Assembly (NCBI RefSeq): GCF_001499965.1
Contig: NZ_LQIT01000010.1
Coordinates: forward strand, 61,875 to 125,874
Reading direction: 5' to 3'
From: Mycobacterium sp. GA-2829
GTDB lineage: Bacteria; Actinomycetota; Actinomycetes; Mycobacteriales; Mycobacteriaceae
Length of the DNA stretch: 64,000 bases
The notes under the pieces were generated by a model. It ran no database searches. It was not told the DNA's origin and saw only the letters and a list, made by a program, of their open reading frames with translations. This document shows, one piece after another, positions 46,500 to 56,165 of this stretch. The translations under genes and the position numbers were made by a program. Positions within the stretch are counted from its first letter, which is position 1. Each line of letters begins with the position of its first letter.

Positions 46500-46526
46500 G
46501 GGTAGACATCTTGTCACCACTCATGC

Positions 46527-46542
46527 CTGTACGGATGTATGG
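46527..46542. promoter_or_regulatory. Operator F of the putative TetR regulon, before the TetR gene
   Basis: CTGTACGGATGTATGG, the reverse complement of CCATACATCCGTACAG, fits the shared pattern with one outer change. It is placed 28 bp upstream of the TetR ATG at 46499 and 80 bp from the rightward HNH gene. Confidence 0.72.
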
Positions 46543-46622
46543 CGTTCGACAAATCTCGGATTCTCAACGGCGCCTGTGGATAACCGCAGAAGTTGTCAGG
46601 GGGTCGGGGTAGGTTCGACAGT

Positions 46623-48227
46623 ATGTTCGACACAGTGTTCGCGGGGCTCGACGAGGCCGCGTTGCTCGCTGAGGTCGAACAGGCTGCCCGGGAGGAGACC
46701 CAGGCCGGGGCGCGCAAGTTGGCCGCGATCGCGCAGCTGACGCATACGAGCGTGACGTTCGACGAGACATGCGATGACTGGGTGTATGACTCGTGGGCGG
46801 CGACGGCCTCGGAGGTCGGGGCGAAGTTGACCATCAGCCAGAAACGCGCATCGGGTCAGATGCGGATCGCGATCGCGTTGCGCGACCGGCTACCCCGGGT
46901 GGGGGCGTTGTATCTGCAGGGCCGGCTTGCTGGCCGGTTGATCTCGGAGATCACCTGGCGCACCCGTCTGGTCGATGATCAGCAGACGTTGGCGCTGCTG
47001 GATGCCGCGTTGGCCGAGCGGGCGGTGCGGTGGGGGCCGTTGTCCGAGCAGCGGTTGATCCACGCCCTTGATGCGTTGGTCACCCGGTTCGATCCGGATG
47101 CGGTGGCCCGCGCCAAAGAGGCCGTGGCCAAACGCGATGTGCGGATCGGGTCGCCCAATGACCCCGATGATCTGGTGTCGGTGTACGGGCTGCTGCTGGG
47201 GTGTGACGGCGAGGTCCTCAAGGCGCGGATTGACGAGCTGCTCAAGGGGATCTGCGATCAGGATCCGCGCACGGTCGGGGAGCGGCGTTCGTGTGCGTTG
47301 GGCGCGATCATCCAAGGCCAGGACCATCTGCCCTGCCGGTGTGGATCACCGGACTGCACATCGCCGGCGCCGGGTAAGTCGCGGGTGGGGATCTCGGTGA
47401 TCGCCGACCCGGCCGCGATCGAGGCGGCCAAGCGGCTGATCGCCGAGGACGACCACGCCCACCACGAGCAATGGCTGCGTGAGAACGCCGAGCCAAAGCC
47501 AGAGCCGAACGCTGAGCAGGTGGAGGCCGGCCCCGTCGGAGAACTCGAACCGGAGGCCTCGAATTCTCGCCCTTGCCCGCATGATTCGGGGGTGGCGTTG
47601 CTGCCGGGGGTGACCGTCCTGCCGATCGCCGCGCTCGCCGAAGCGATCCGCAACGGCGCGGCGATCAAAGAACTCTGGGTCCCGGGGCCTGATCCCGAAC
47701 CGCACTACCGTCCGTCGGCCAAGCTGGCGGCCTTCGTGCGGGCCCGTGATCTGTTCTGCCGGTTCCCTGGCTGCGACGTGCCCGCCGAACGCTGCGACAT
47801 CGACCATGTCGTGCCCTGGCCCTACGGGCCCACCCATGCGTCGAATCTGAACTGCAAATGCCGTACCCACCATTTGGGGAAAACCTTCTGGGACGGCTGG
47901 CACGACGAACAATTTCCCGACGGCACCGTCATCTGGACCACCCCCACCGGACAGCGCTACACCACCATGCCCGGAAGCCGGCTGTTCTTCCCCACCTGGG
48001 ACACCACCACCGCCGCACTACCGCCGCTGGCCCAGCCACCACCGGACCCCGACCGCACCGCCAAGATGCCCAGACGACGACGCACCCGCGCCGCCGACTA
48101 CACCGCACGCATCAAGGCCCAACGCGCCGACAATGCCGTTGCGCGAGCACTCGCCAAACGGAACAAGCCTGCCAAACAACCGACCCCCGAACCGCCACCC
48201 GGCGGCGACGACCCCCCACCGTTCTGA
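46623..48227 (+). CDS. DUF222/HNH endonuclease-domain protein (13E12 repeat family)
   Basis: 534 residues. An N-terminal DUF222 domain (about 1-330) is followed by a C-terminal HNH domain (about 370-430) with CRFPGCDVPAERCDIDHVVPW and the final CRTHH, so the nuclease residues and zinc cysteines look intact. The tail is Pro/Arg/Lys-rich. These proteins belong to the 13E12 repeat family that is multiplied in mycobacterial genomes. The function is unproved; recombination or DNA processing is usually suggested. ATG 46623 starts the conserved region. Confidence 0.87.
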   Translation: MFDTVFAGLDEAALLAEVEQAAREETQAGARKLAAIAQLTHTSVTFDETCDDWVYDSWAATASEVGAKLTISQKRASGQMRIAIALRDRLPRVGALYLQGRLAGRLISEITWRTRLVDDQQTLALLDAALAERAVRWGPLSEQRLIHALDALVTRFDPDAVARAKEAVAKRDVRIGSPNDPDDLVSVYGLLLGCDGEVLKARIDELLKGICDQDPRTVGERRSCALGAIIQGQDHLPCRCGSPDCTSPAPGKSRVGISVIADPAAIEAAKRLIAEDDHAHHEQWLRENAEPKPEPNAEQVEAGPVGELEPEASNSRPCPHDSGVALLPGVTVLPIAALAEAIRNGAAIKELWVPGPDPEPHYRPSAKLAAFVRARDLFCRFPGCDVPAERCDIDHVVPWPYGPTHASNLNCKCRTHHLGKTFWDGWHDEQFPDGTVIWTTPTGQRYTTMPGSRLFFPTWDTTTAALPPLAQPPPDPDRTAKMPRRRRTRAADYTARIKAQRADNAVARALAKRNKPAKQPTPEPPPGGDDPPPF

Positions 48228-48284
48228 AGTGCGGCCGAACCGGAACTCCGATGACATTGTCTGGGTACACCGGTCTACGTGAGT

Positions 48285-49352
48285 ATGGAAGCCGTGGATC
48301 TCCCCGTCAGACCTCCGCTGGAACCGATGCTGGCCAAGGCGCAGGCCAAGGTACCCGTCGACGAGGGGGTGTGGTCCTACGAACCGAAGTGGGACGGCTT
48401 CCGCGCAGTCGTGTTCCGCGATGGTGGCCCGGGCCGAGACAACGTAGTCCTGCAATCGCGCAGCGGTAAAGACCTCGGCCGGTACTTCCCCGAAGTCCTC
48501 GACTCCGTCCGCGACGAACTCGCGCCGCGCTGCGTACTCGACGGTGAGATCGTCGTCCCCCGCGAGATCGGCGGCCGCACCCGCCTCGACTGGGAGTCGT
48601 TGAGCCAACGCATCCACCCCGCCGCATCCCGCATCAAGTCGCTGTCCGAGCAGACGCCCGCACACTTCATCGGTTTCGACGCGCTCGCCGTCGGTGACAC
48701 CTCGCTGATGAAGGAGCCGTTCCGCAATCGCCGCGAAGCACTCGTCGACGCGGTCAACGAGAAACAGTGGTGCCACGTCACCCGCACCACCGAGGACCCG
48801 AGCCTGGGCGCACAGTGGCTCGAGGAGTTCGAGGGCGCCGGTCTCGACGGGGTGATCGCCAAACGCCTCGACGGCCACTACCTGCCGGGCAAGCGCGAGA
48901 TGGTGAAGGTCAAACACGCCCGCGACGCCGACTGCGTGGCCATCGGCTACCGCATCCACAAAAGCGGAGAGGGCATCGGCTCGCTCCTCCTGGGCCTCTA
49001 CACCGACGAGGGCGAACTCCAGATGGTCGGCGGCGCCGCCTCGTTCACCGCCAAGGACCGCCTCAAGCTCCTGAAAGAACTCGAACCGCTGCGCGAAGGC
49101 GACGAGATGCGTGAGGGCGATCCGAGCCGCTGGAACTCCGCCGCCGACAAGCGCTGGATACCGATCCGCCCGGAACGCGTTGCCGAGGTGGCCTACGACC
49201 AGATGGAGGGAAATTCGGTGCAGGGCAGACGTTTCCGGCACGCCGTCAAGTTCCGGCGGTGGCGGCCCGACCGCGACCCCGCCAGCTGCACCTTCGATCA
49301 ACTCGAAGTCCCGCTCACCTACGACCTCTACGACGTGTTGGAGCGCTCCTGA
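48285..49352 (+). CDS. ligC: ATP-dependent DNA ligase LigC, second copy
   Basis: 355-residue ATP-dependent ligase paralogous to the one at 23965. The adenylation lysine is Lys35 in EPKWDGF, with [18 protein letters not shown] and KVKH as the later nucleotidyl-transfer motifs, and an OB domain ending [18 protein letters not shown] chose ATG 48285; GTG 48279 is an alternative. Its TGA overlaps the PolD ATG (TGATG), so it is translated with the polymerase, as in the M. smegmatis LigC/PolD pair. Role: gap or nick repair using ribonucleotides. Confidence 0.93.
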   Translation: MEAVDLPVRPPLEPMLAKAQAKVPVDEGVWSYEPKWDGFRAVVFRDGGPGRDNVVLQSRSGKDLGRYFPEVLDSVRDELAPRCVLDGEIVVPREIGGRTRLDWESLSQRIHPAASRIKSLSEQTPAHFIGFDALAVGDTSLMKEPFRNRREALVDAVNEKQWCHVTRTTEDPSLGAQWLEEFEGAGLDGVIAKRLDGHYLPGKREMVKVKHARDADCVAIGYRIHKSGEGIGSLLLGLYTDEGELQMVGGAASFTAKDRLKLLKELEPLREGDEMREGDPSRWNSAADKRWIPIRPERVAEVAYDQMEGNSVQGRRFRHAVKFRRWRPDRDPASCTFDQLEVPLTYDLYDVLERS

Positions 49353-50395
49353 TGGCAACGGCTGCAGAGGAAGTCGACGTCGACGGCGTCAAGGTCCGGC
49401 TGACCAACCCGGACAAGCCCTACTTCCCGAAACTCGGCGCCGCCGGCACCAAACGCGCCCTGTTCGACTACTACCGCGCCGTCTCGGGTCCGATGGTCGC
49501 ACTGCTGCGCAACCGGCCCGTGCACCTGCAGCGCTTCCCCGACGGCATCGAGGGGGAGGAGATCTACCAGAAACGGGTCCCGCAGAAGCATCCCGACTAC
49601 CTGGAGACCTGCCAGGTGACGTTCCCTTCCGGCCGGACCGCCGACGCGCTCAAGGTGACCCATCCGTCGGCGATCGCCTGGGCCGCCCAAATGGGCACCG
49701 TCACGCTGCATCCGTGGCAAGTGCGCTGCCCCGACGTCGAACACCCCGACGAACTGCGCATCGACCTCGACCCGCAGCCGGGCACCGGTTTCCGCGAGGC
49801 CGCCACCATCGCCGTCGACGTCCTCAAACCTCTCCTCGACGAACTCGGCCTGGTCGGCTACCCCAAGACCTCCGGCGGTCGCGGCGTCCACGTATTTCTG
49901 CGCATCGCGACCGACTGGGACTTCATCGCCGTGCGCCGCGCCGGCATCGCACTCGCCCGCGAGGTCGAACGTCGTGCGCCTGATGCCGTCACGACGTCGT
50001 GGTGGAAGGAGGAGCGCGGCAAGCGACTGTTCATCGACTTCAACCAGAACGCGCGGGACCGCACCTTCGCCTCCGCGTACTCGGCGCGCAAGACGCCGAT
50101 CGCCACGGTGTCCACACCGCTGACGTGGAAAGAACTCGCCGACGCCGACCCCGACGACTACACGATCGCCACCGTGCCGGATCTCGTTGCGGGACGGGCG
50201 GATCCGTGGGCCGGCATCGAGGACAACGCCCAGTCGATCGACAAGCTGCTCGAGATGGTCGCCGCCGACGACGAGCGTGGCCTCGGCGACCTGCCGTACC
50301 CGCCCAACTACCCGAAAATGCCGGGGGAGCCGCCGCGCGTGCAGCCGAGCAAGATGGTCGCCGAGCATTGGGACGACGAAGGCAACCGAAAGTAG
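49352..50395 (+). CDS. LigD-type primase-polymerase (PolD/Prim-PolC)
   Basis: 347-residue archaeo-eukaryotic primase-fold polymerase, the stand-alone relative of the LigD polymerase domain (Rv3730c type). Catalytic metal residues are in RIDLDPQPG (Asp-x-Asp) and in LFIDFNQNAR (third Asp), with SGGRGVHVFLRI providing the nucleotide-binding His. It prefers ribonucleotides in characterised homologues and fills short gaps before LigC seals. The start overlaps the ligase stop. Confidence 0.92.
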   Translation: MATAAEEVDVDGVKVRLTNPDKPYFPKLGAAGTKRALFDYYRAVSGPMVALLRNRPVHLQRFPDGIEGEEIYQKRVPQKHPDYLETCQVTFPSGRTADALKVTHPSAIAWAAQMGTVTLHPWQVRCPDVEHPDELRIDLDPQPGTGFREAATIAVDVLKPLLDELGLVGYPKTSGGRGVHVFLRIATDWDFIAVRRAGIALAREVERRAPDAVTTSWWKEERGKRLFIDFNQNARDRTFASAYSARKTPIATVSTPLTWKELADADPDDYTIATVPDLVAGRADPWAGIEDNAQSIDKLLEMVAADDERGLGDLPYPPNYPKMPGEPPRVQPSKMVAEHWDDEGNRK

Positions 50396-50398
50396 ACC

Positions 50399-50425
50399 GG
50401 CCCGCCACCATGGTGGTGACGGGCC
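50399..50425. terminator. Bidirectional terminator-like hairpin between convergent genes
   Basis: GGCCCG at 50399-50404 pairs with CGGGCC at 50420-50425 around a CCACCATGGTGG inner palindrome. It lies 4 bp after the PolD stop and 20 bp before the convergent small-protein gene. There is no T run, the usual form of mycobacterial intrinsic-like terminators, so activity is uncertain. Confidence 0.5.
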
Positions 50426-50444
50426 GACCGGTGAAGCTCGGTGC

Positions 50445-50723
50445 CTACGTGCGCGGCGGCGTGCCGTAACCGGGAGTGCCCGGCGCCGGGGCGACCGCAT
50501 GGGTGTCCTTGCGCTTCTTCAGGCCGAGAAGCCCGAGCAGACCCAGGAGCCCGGCGAGACCCCAGAGGCCGGTGTTGTCGCCGTCTTCCTCCTCGTCGGC
50601 CTGGGCCACCACGGTGGTCGACGGGCCCTGGACGGGTGCGTACTCGGTGGCGGCGTTGGCTACGCCTGCCCCGCCGAACAGCAGCGCGCCAGTGGCAACA
50701 GCGGCAGCAACGATTTCACGCAT
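50445..50723 (-). CDS. WGxxGxxG family small membrane protein
   Basis: 92 residues. An N-terminal Sec signal (MREIVAAAVATGALLFGGAGVANA) leads into an acidic stretch (ADEEEDGDN), then one glycine/leucine helix beginning WGLAGLLGLLGLLGL and ending in KKRK. The tail is Pro/Gly-rich. This tripartite motif-helix-basic arrangement is that of C-terminal sorting signals, although a tail of about 20 residues follows here. ATG 50723 follows a GGAG site. Its role is unknown. Upstream 50724-50947 is a long AT-richer leader with no recognised element. Confidence 0.78.
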   Translation of the reverse strand: MREIVAAAVATGALLFGGAGVANAATEYAPVQGPSTTVVAQADEEEDGDNTGLWGLAGLLGLLGLLGLKKRKDTHAVAPAPGTPGYGTPPRT

Positions 50724-50947
50724 AGGTAACTCCAAACCTTGTGGCCCATATCCGTTCCGGGCCGATGGACGATCGGACCGCGGCTGCGGTCCACGCACGG
50801 CAGGGAACGACGTTCGTCCCCCCCGATCGCAAAGGTTCAGATACCCCGGCGCTTTGTCATGAAACCTTAATCTTTGAATCAAATCCCGAGCGTACGGTAC
50901 ATAGCCGATCTAATCCGTGTCTCGGAATCGCGTGCACCTGCGCAGAT

Positions 50948-52015
50948 TCAGCTAATCGGCACCACTCCACGCGCCTGCGGCAGCGGCAGATCGGTGTAGG
51001 TGGCGATGCCGGGTTCGGCGGCCACCACCGCGGGGATGGCGTGGATCGGAGGCATCGCCGTCATGATGTGGCCGAGGACGAAGAAGTCCTCGAGCGACGT
51101 CGCGTTCTCGATCATGTCCTGCGGCGGCAGGAAACCCACGCTCATGTTGACCGTCGGCCTGCCGTCGACGGTGATCTTCCAGCCGTCGCCGTCGAGCTGC
51201 CAGTCGGGGGACAGCGTCTGCCCCTTCTTCCAGCGCACGTTGATGTCGATGACGGTCTTGCCGCCCACCCGTCCCTGCCAGCTGGCCGCCACCCCGGCGA
51301 CGTGCCCGGCCGGAATCGTCCACGAAGCCATCGGCAGATCCTCGATGGTCTGCGCGTACTCGGACTCGCACACGATCTCGTCGAGCACGATCCCCAGCGA
51401 GTCGGCGACGAGTTGGACCGCCTCGGCGAACACCGCGGTGCCCTTGGCCGCCATCGGCTGCAGTTCCGGATCGTCGATCGCCATGCCGAACCCGGTGGGG
51501 CGTTCGGTGTCGGGGGAGTCGTACAGCGTGGTGTCGGCCGATTCGGCGATGGTGATCTTGTCGACGCGGTCGCACGCGGTCGCGGCGACGATGGCCAGCA
51601 GTTCCGCGAAGCCCGGGCTGACGCCTGACCCGAACAACGTCGCGCCGCCGCGCTGGCACGCCTCGACCAACCGGTCGCGGCCCTCACCGAGGTTGTGCCC
51701 GGTGATGAACGATGCCGAGGCGACTACGTTCACGCCCGCTTCCAGGATGCGCACCAGCTCGTCGACGTCGATCCACATCGGGTTGTAGACGACCGCGTCC
51801 GGCTTCAGCGCGAGCAGCGCGTCGACGTCATCGGTGGCGGCAACCCCGAGCGGTGCGATGCCCGCCAGTTCGCCCGCATCGCGGCCTACCTTCTCCGCCG
51901 ACCACGCATAGCAGCCGACCAGTTCGAGATTCGGATTCGCTGCGATGGCCGCGACGGAACTCTTACCGACATTGCCGGTCGTCCACTGGACGACGCGATA
52001 GGAAGTGTTTGGCAC
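50948..52015 (-). CDS. DapB-like NAD(P)-dependent dehydrogenase
   Basis: 355-residue oxidoreductase with the dihydrodipicolinate-reductase N-terminal fold. VVQWTTGNVGKSSVAAIA is the nucleotide loop, NPMW and ITGHNLGEGRD follow, and the SGVSPGFAELLAI and ESADTTLYDSP segments belong to the mycobacterial/diaminopentanoate-dehydrogenase-like group rather than true DapB. The substrate is unknown. GTG 52015 is the start. It diverges from a TetR gene 77 bp away that may regulate it. Confidence 0.85.
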   Translation of the reverse strand: MPNTSYRVVQWTTGNVGKSSVAAIAANPNLELVGCYAWSAEKVGRDAGELAGIAPLGVAATDDVDALLALKPDAVVYNPMWIDVDELVRILEAGVNVVASASFITGHNLGEGRDRLVEACQRGGATLFGSGVSPGFAELLAIVAATACDRVDKITIAESADTTLYDSPDTERPTGFGMAIDDPELQPMAAKGTAVFAEAVQLVADSLGIVLDEIVCESEYAQTIEDLPMASWTIPAGHVAGVAASWQGRVGGKTVIDINVRWKKGQTLSPDWQLDGDGWKITVDGRPTVNMSVGFLPPQDMIENATSLEDFFVLGHIMTAMPPIHAIPAVVAAEPGIATYTDLPLPQARGVVPIS

Positions 52016-52044
52016 TCGCTCAGATTAGGGCGGCGCGTGCGGCT

Positions 52045-52064
52045 TTTTTGCCGATCGGCGAAAA
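52045..52064. promoter_or_regulatory. Dyad between DapB-like gene and divergent TetR gene
   Basis: TTTTTGCCGATCGGCGAAAA at about 52045-52064 has TTTTGCCG matched by CGGCGAAAA around a central ATC/GAT overlap. It is centred between the starts at 52015 (minus) and 52093 (plus), the classic position for a TetR operator controlling a divergent pair. It does not resemble the palindrome of the catabolic regulon. Confidence 0.55.
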
Positions 52065-52092
52065 TTCGCCACCGGTTGCGTACGCTGCCCGG

Positions 52093-52734
52093 ATGGGAGC
52101 CGACGCGCCGCGCCGCGCCCGCGGCAGGCCGGCACGCATCAGCCGCGAACAGATCGTCGCCGCCGCCCGCCGGGCGCCCGGGCCGGAACTCACCATGCAG
52201 GGTGTCGCCGACGAACTCGGCGTCAGCCGCAAGGCGCTGCACTACTACGTCGGCAATCGCCAGGGGCTGCTGACACTCGTCGTCGTCGACCGCTTCGAAC
52301 AGGAACTCGAGCGCGTCGAACTGCCCGCCGACGGCGACTGGCGGGCGGTGTTACGCGCCTACGCCCACGCCTACCGCGACGGCCTCGTCCAGGTCGGGGT
52401 CGTCGCCGAGCACACGCCGTTCCGCGGTGTGGGCGCGACCGCGGTGCTGGCGCTCGCCGAACGGGTCCTCGCCGCGCTGCTCGATGCCGGGTTCAGCCCC
52501 GAGAACGCACGCCGCGGCGTCACCGCGGTGGCGAACATCGCGCAGTCCGCCGCCCAGAACGTCCTGCGCGACATCCACCGGGCCGAGACCCGTGCCGCGC
52601 TGGAGAACGTGGCGGAGGGCGACTACCCGGCGTTACGGCGGGTGCTCGAGACGGCGCCGCACCCAGATCACGGGCAGTTCGAGTTCGAACTCGACCTGGC
52701 GATCGCCGGGCTGGAACGGCTGCTGCCGGACTAG
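52093..52734 (+). CDS. TetR family transcriptional regulator
   Basis: 213-residue TetR-type protein with an N-terminal helix-turn-helix (about 32-56; TMQGVADELGVSRKALHYYVGNRQG) and a TetR_C-like helical domain. The short space to the divergent DapB-like gene makes that gene its natural target. The gap 52016-52092 contains GCTTTTTTGCCGATCGGCGAAAATT, where TTTTTGCCGATCGGCGAAAA is a near-perfect dyad that may be its operator. It overlaps the convergent protease gene by 4 bp. Confidence 0.88.
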   Translation: MGADAPRRARGRPARISREQIVAAARRAPGPELTMQGVADELGVSRKALHYYVGNRQGLLTLVVVDRFEQELERVELPADGDWRAVLRAYAHAYRDGLVQVGVVAEHTPFRGVGATAVLALAERVLAALLDAGFSPENARRGVTAVANIAQSAAQNVLRDIHRAETRAALENVAEGDYPALRRVLETAPHPDHGQFEFELDLAIAGLERLLPD

Positions 52735-53756
52735 GGTCCGGGGGCCAGCGTGGCCGGGGCGGTGTGCTGCTGACCGGCGCGGTCGATCCAGGTGACGTCG
52801 ACGACGTTGCCCGGGTAGAAGTTGTCGAGCGTGTAGGTCAGCGCGGTGGCCGACGGGACGCGGATGCCGTTGATCGAGACCAGCACGTCACCGGCCCGTA
52901 GCCCGGCCGCCTCGGCGGGCCCGCCGCGCAGCACTTCCTGGATCAGCACACCCGGCACGTCGCTGGGAGCGGTGCGCACACCGACGCCCAACAGTGCGGG
53001 CGGCCCGATGTGGACACCATCGGCGGGGGTCCGGGACCGGATCTGGTTGGCGACGGCGATCGCGTCGTTGATCGGGATCGCGAAACCCTTGCCGCCGGGG
53101 CCCATCCGGTAGCTCACCGACGCCGCGGTGGTGATGCCGACGACCTGTCCGGCACCGTTGACGACGGGGCCGCCCGAGTCGCCCGCACGCACGGGGGCGG
53201 CGAACTCGATCAGCCCGTTGAGCTCGTCAGAACTGCCGGTCAGCGAATCCTCGGCCTGAACGGTGCGGCCGAATGCGGTGACGCTGCCGACCTCACGGGT
53301 CAGCGGCGCGCCCGAGCCCTGGGCGTTGCCGAGCGCGACGACCGGTTCACCGGCCACGAGCGCCGCGGAGTCGCCGATCGGCGCCACGGGCAGCCCGCCC
53401 GCGCCGAGCAACTGGATCACTGCGATGTCACGTCCGCGGTTGTATCCGACGAGGTCGGCCGGGAAGGACCGGCCTGCGACGGTGACGTTCACCCGGTCGG
53501 CGCCCTGTACGACGTGGAAATTGGTCAGCACCTGACCGCCCGGGTCCAGCACGATGCCGGTGCCGGTGCCCAGGGCGTTCTGGTAGTCGATCTCGGTGTC
53601 GATACGCGCCACGGCGGGCTCGACGGCGGCGGCCGCGGCAACCGGGTCAGCGGGCGCGGCGCTCGACGTGGCCGGGGCGAAGGGCGTCACCAGTGCCACG
53701 AGTACGGCCGTGACGGCCGAGAGCACGGACAGCCAACGAAGACGGAGCATGCCCAT
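52731..53756 (-). CDS. Secreted trypsin-like serine protease with PDZ domain, PepA-like
   Basis: 341 residues exported by a Sec signal (cleavage near SSAA, about residue 33). The trypsin-like domain has the triad His in TNFHVVQGA, Asp in GRDIAVIQL and Ser in GDSGGPV. A single PDZ domain occupies about 245-335 (GVLIQEVLRGGPAEAAGLRAGDVLVSINGI). Layout and wording match M. tuberculosis PepA (Rv0125, Mtb32A), so it is a PepA/HtrA-type paralogue. ATG 53756 or 53750 may be used. Confidence 0.9.
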   Translation of the reverse strand: MGMLRLRWLSVLSAVTAVLVALVTPFAPATSSAAPADPVAAAAAVEPAVARIDTEIDYQNALGTGTGIVLDPGGQVLTNFHVVQGADRVNVTVAGRSFPADLVGYNRGRDIAVIQLLGAGGLPVAPIGDSAALVAGEPVVALGNAQGSGAPLTREVGSVTAFGRTVQAEDSLTGSSDELNGLIEFAAPVRAGDSGGPVVNGAGQVVGITTAASVSYRMGPGGKGFAIPINDAIAVANQIRSRTPADGVHIGPPALLGVGVRTAPSDVPGVLIQEVLRGGPAEAAGLRAGDVLVSINGIRVPSATALTYTLDNFYPGNVVDVTWIDRAGQQHTAPATLAPGP

Positions 53757-53846
53757 GAATTGCCCTTCGACGACGTTTTGTAACTCGGGTCTCGCTCACA
53801 TTGTTCGTGATCGGACCGACAGATGTCGATGCGAGCGGCGCTGACC

Positions 53847-54494
53847 TCAGTCTTCGACGGCGACGCCACCGCGAAGACGGCGGCGACGACGGTTGCGTAG
53901 CCGGCCGCCGGTGGCGGGTTCGGGCTCGTCTGTGGGTTCCTCTTCGGCTTCGGTCTCCTCGACCTCAGGCTCGCTCTCCTCGACCTCGGCCTCGGGCTCG
54001 CTCTCCTCGGCCTTCTTGCGGCCGCGGCGGCCCGCCTGCGACTTCGGCTTGAGCGGTTTCGGCGGAGGCGGTGGCAGTTCGGCGACGAAGGCCAGATAGA
54101 AGGCGAAGATGCCGAGCAGTGCGATTGCGGCGGCCGCCCCGTAGATCCCGAACAGCCACGGGCCCGCGGAGTCCAGATCCAGCCAGATCTCGCTGATCGC
54201 CGTGCCCAGGATCAGTGCCCCGGCCAGCGCGTGCAACGCGATCGATGCCACGCGCAGGCGCAACGCCAACTGCGGGGTCCCGAACTCGGGGCGGCGCGTG
54301 CGCAGCAGCGTGAACACCACGGGCAGTGCGGCCAGGCCGACCAGTGCGGCGGTGACGATCCGCAGCACCGTGCCGAGGGTGTGCGACGTCGAGCCCATCA
54401 GCTCGAACCAGCGCGGAAGGACGAAGAAGAAGTAGAGAACAGCAGCGATGACGGAGAACGATGCGTGCCAAATGACCGCGACCGAGCGCCGCAT
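53847..54494 (-). CDS. lucA: LucA-like membrane protein
   Basis: 215 residues with four predicted transmembrane helices in the first 145 residues and a long charged cytoplasmic tail: PPPPPKPLKPKS, an acidic Glu-rich block with near-repeats of EESEPE, and an Arg-rich end. It matches Rv3723 by position beside a tRNA-Ser, the SRP RNA and the Rv3722c-type aminotransferase. Rv3723/LucA coordinates cholesterol and fatty-acid uptake through Mce1 and Mce4 in M. tuberculosis. ATG 54494 has a strong AGGAGGAG site. Confidence 0.8.
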   Translation of the reverse strand: MRRSVAVIWHASFSVIAAVLYFFFVLPRWFELMGSTSHTLGTVLRIVTAALVGLAALPVVFTLLRTRRPEFGTPQLALRLRVASIALHALAGALILGTAISEIWLDLDSAGPWLFGIYGAAAAIALLGIFAFYLAFVAELPPPPPKPLKPKSQAGRRGRKKAEESEPEAEVEESEPEVEETEAEEEPTDEPEPATGGRLRNRRRRRLRGGVAVED

Positions 54495-54568
54495 ACTCCT
54501 CCTCGAGATTTGGTGGGCCGGCGGTGCGATCAGGACCTCGGATCGCTGATCGCACCCCGGACCGAGTG

Positions 54569-54653
54569 CGGAGGATGCGGGATTTGAACCCGCGAGGGCG
54601 TTAACCCAACCCGCGTTCCAGGCGAGCGCCATAGGCCACTAGGCGAATCCTCC
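54569..54653 (-). tRNA. tRNA-Ser (anticodon GGA)
   Basis: On the minus strand the acceptor GGAGGAT (54653-54647) pairs with ATCCTCC (54576-54570), followed by discriminator G and no encoded CCA. The anticodon loop CTGGAAC gives GGA for UCC/UCU codons. A long variable arm and T loop TTCAAAT are present. It lies between lucA and the SRP RNA, as in M. tuberculosis. Confidence 0.95.
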
Positions 54654-54667
54654 GCGGGCCATGCTAG

Positions 54668-56131
<1,464 letters not shown>

Positions 56132-56165
56132 GCATCCGTCGTAGCCCGTCGGTAGCCTGCTGACC

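Noticed and set aside
25033..46542. Assigning the catabolic cluster to the KstR or KstR2 cholesterol regulons
   Set aside because: The shared palindrome CTrTAC-N4-GTAyAG does not match the KstR or KstR2 motifs as I remember them, and no cholesterol-ring genes such as hsaC or kshA are present.
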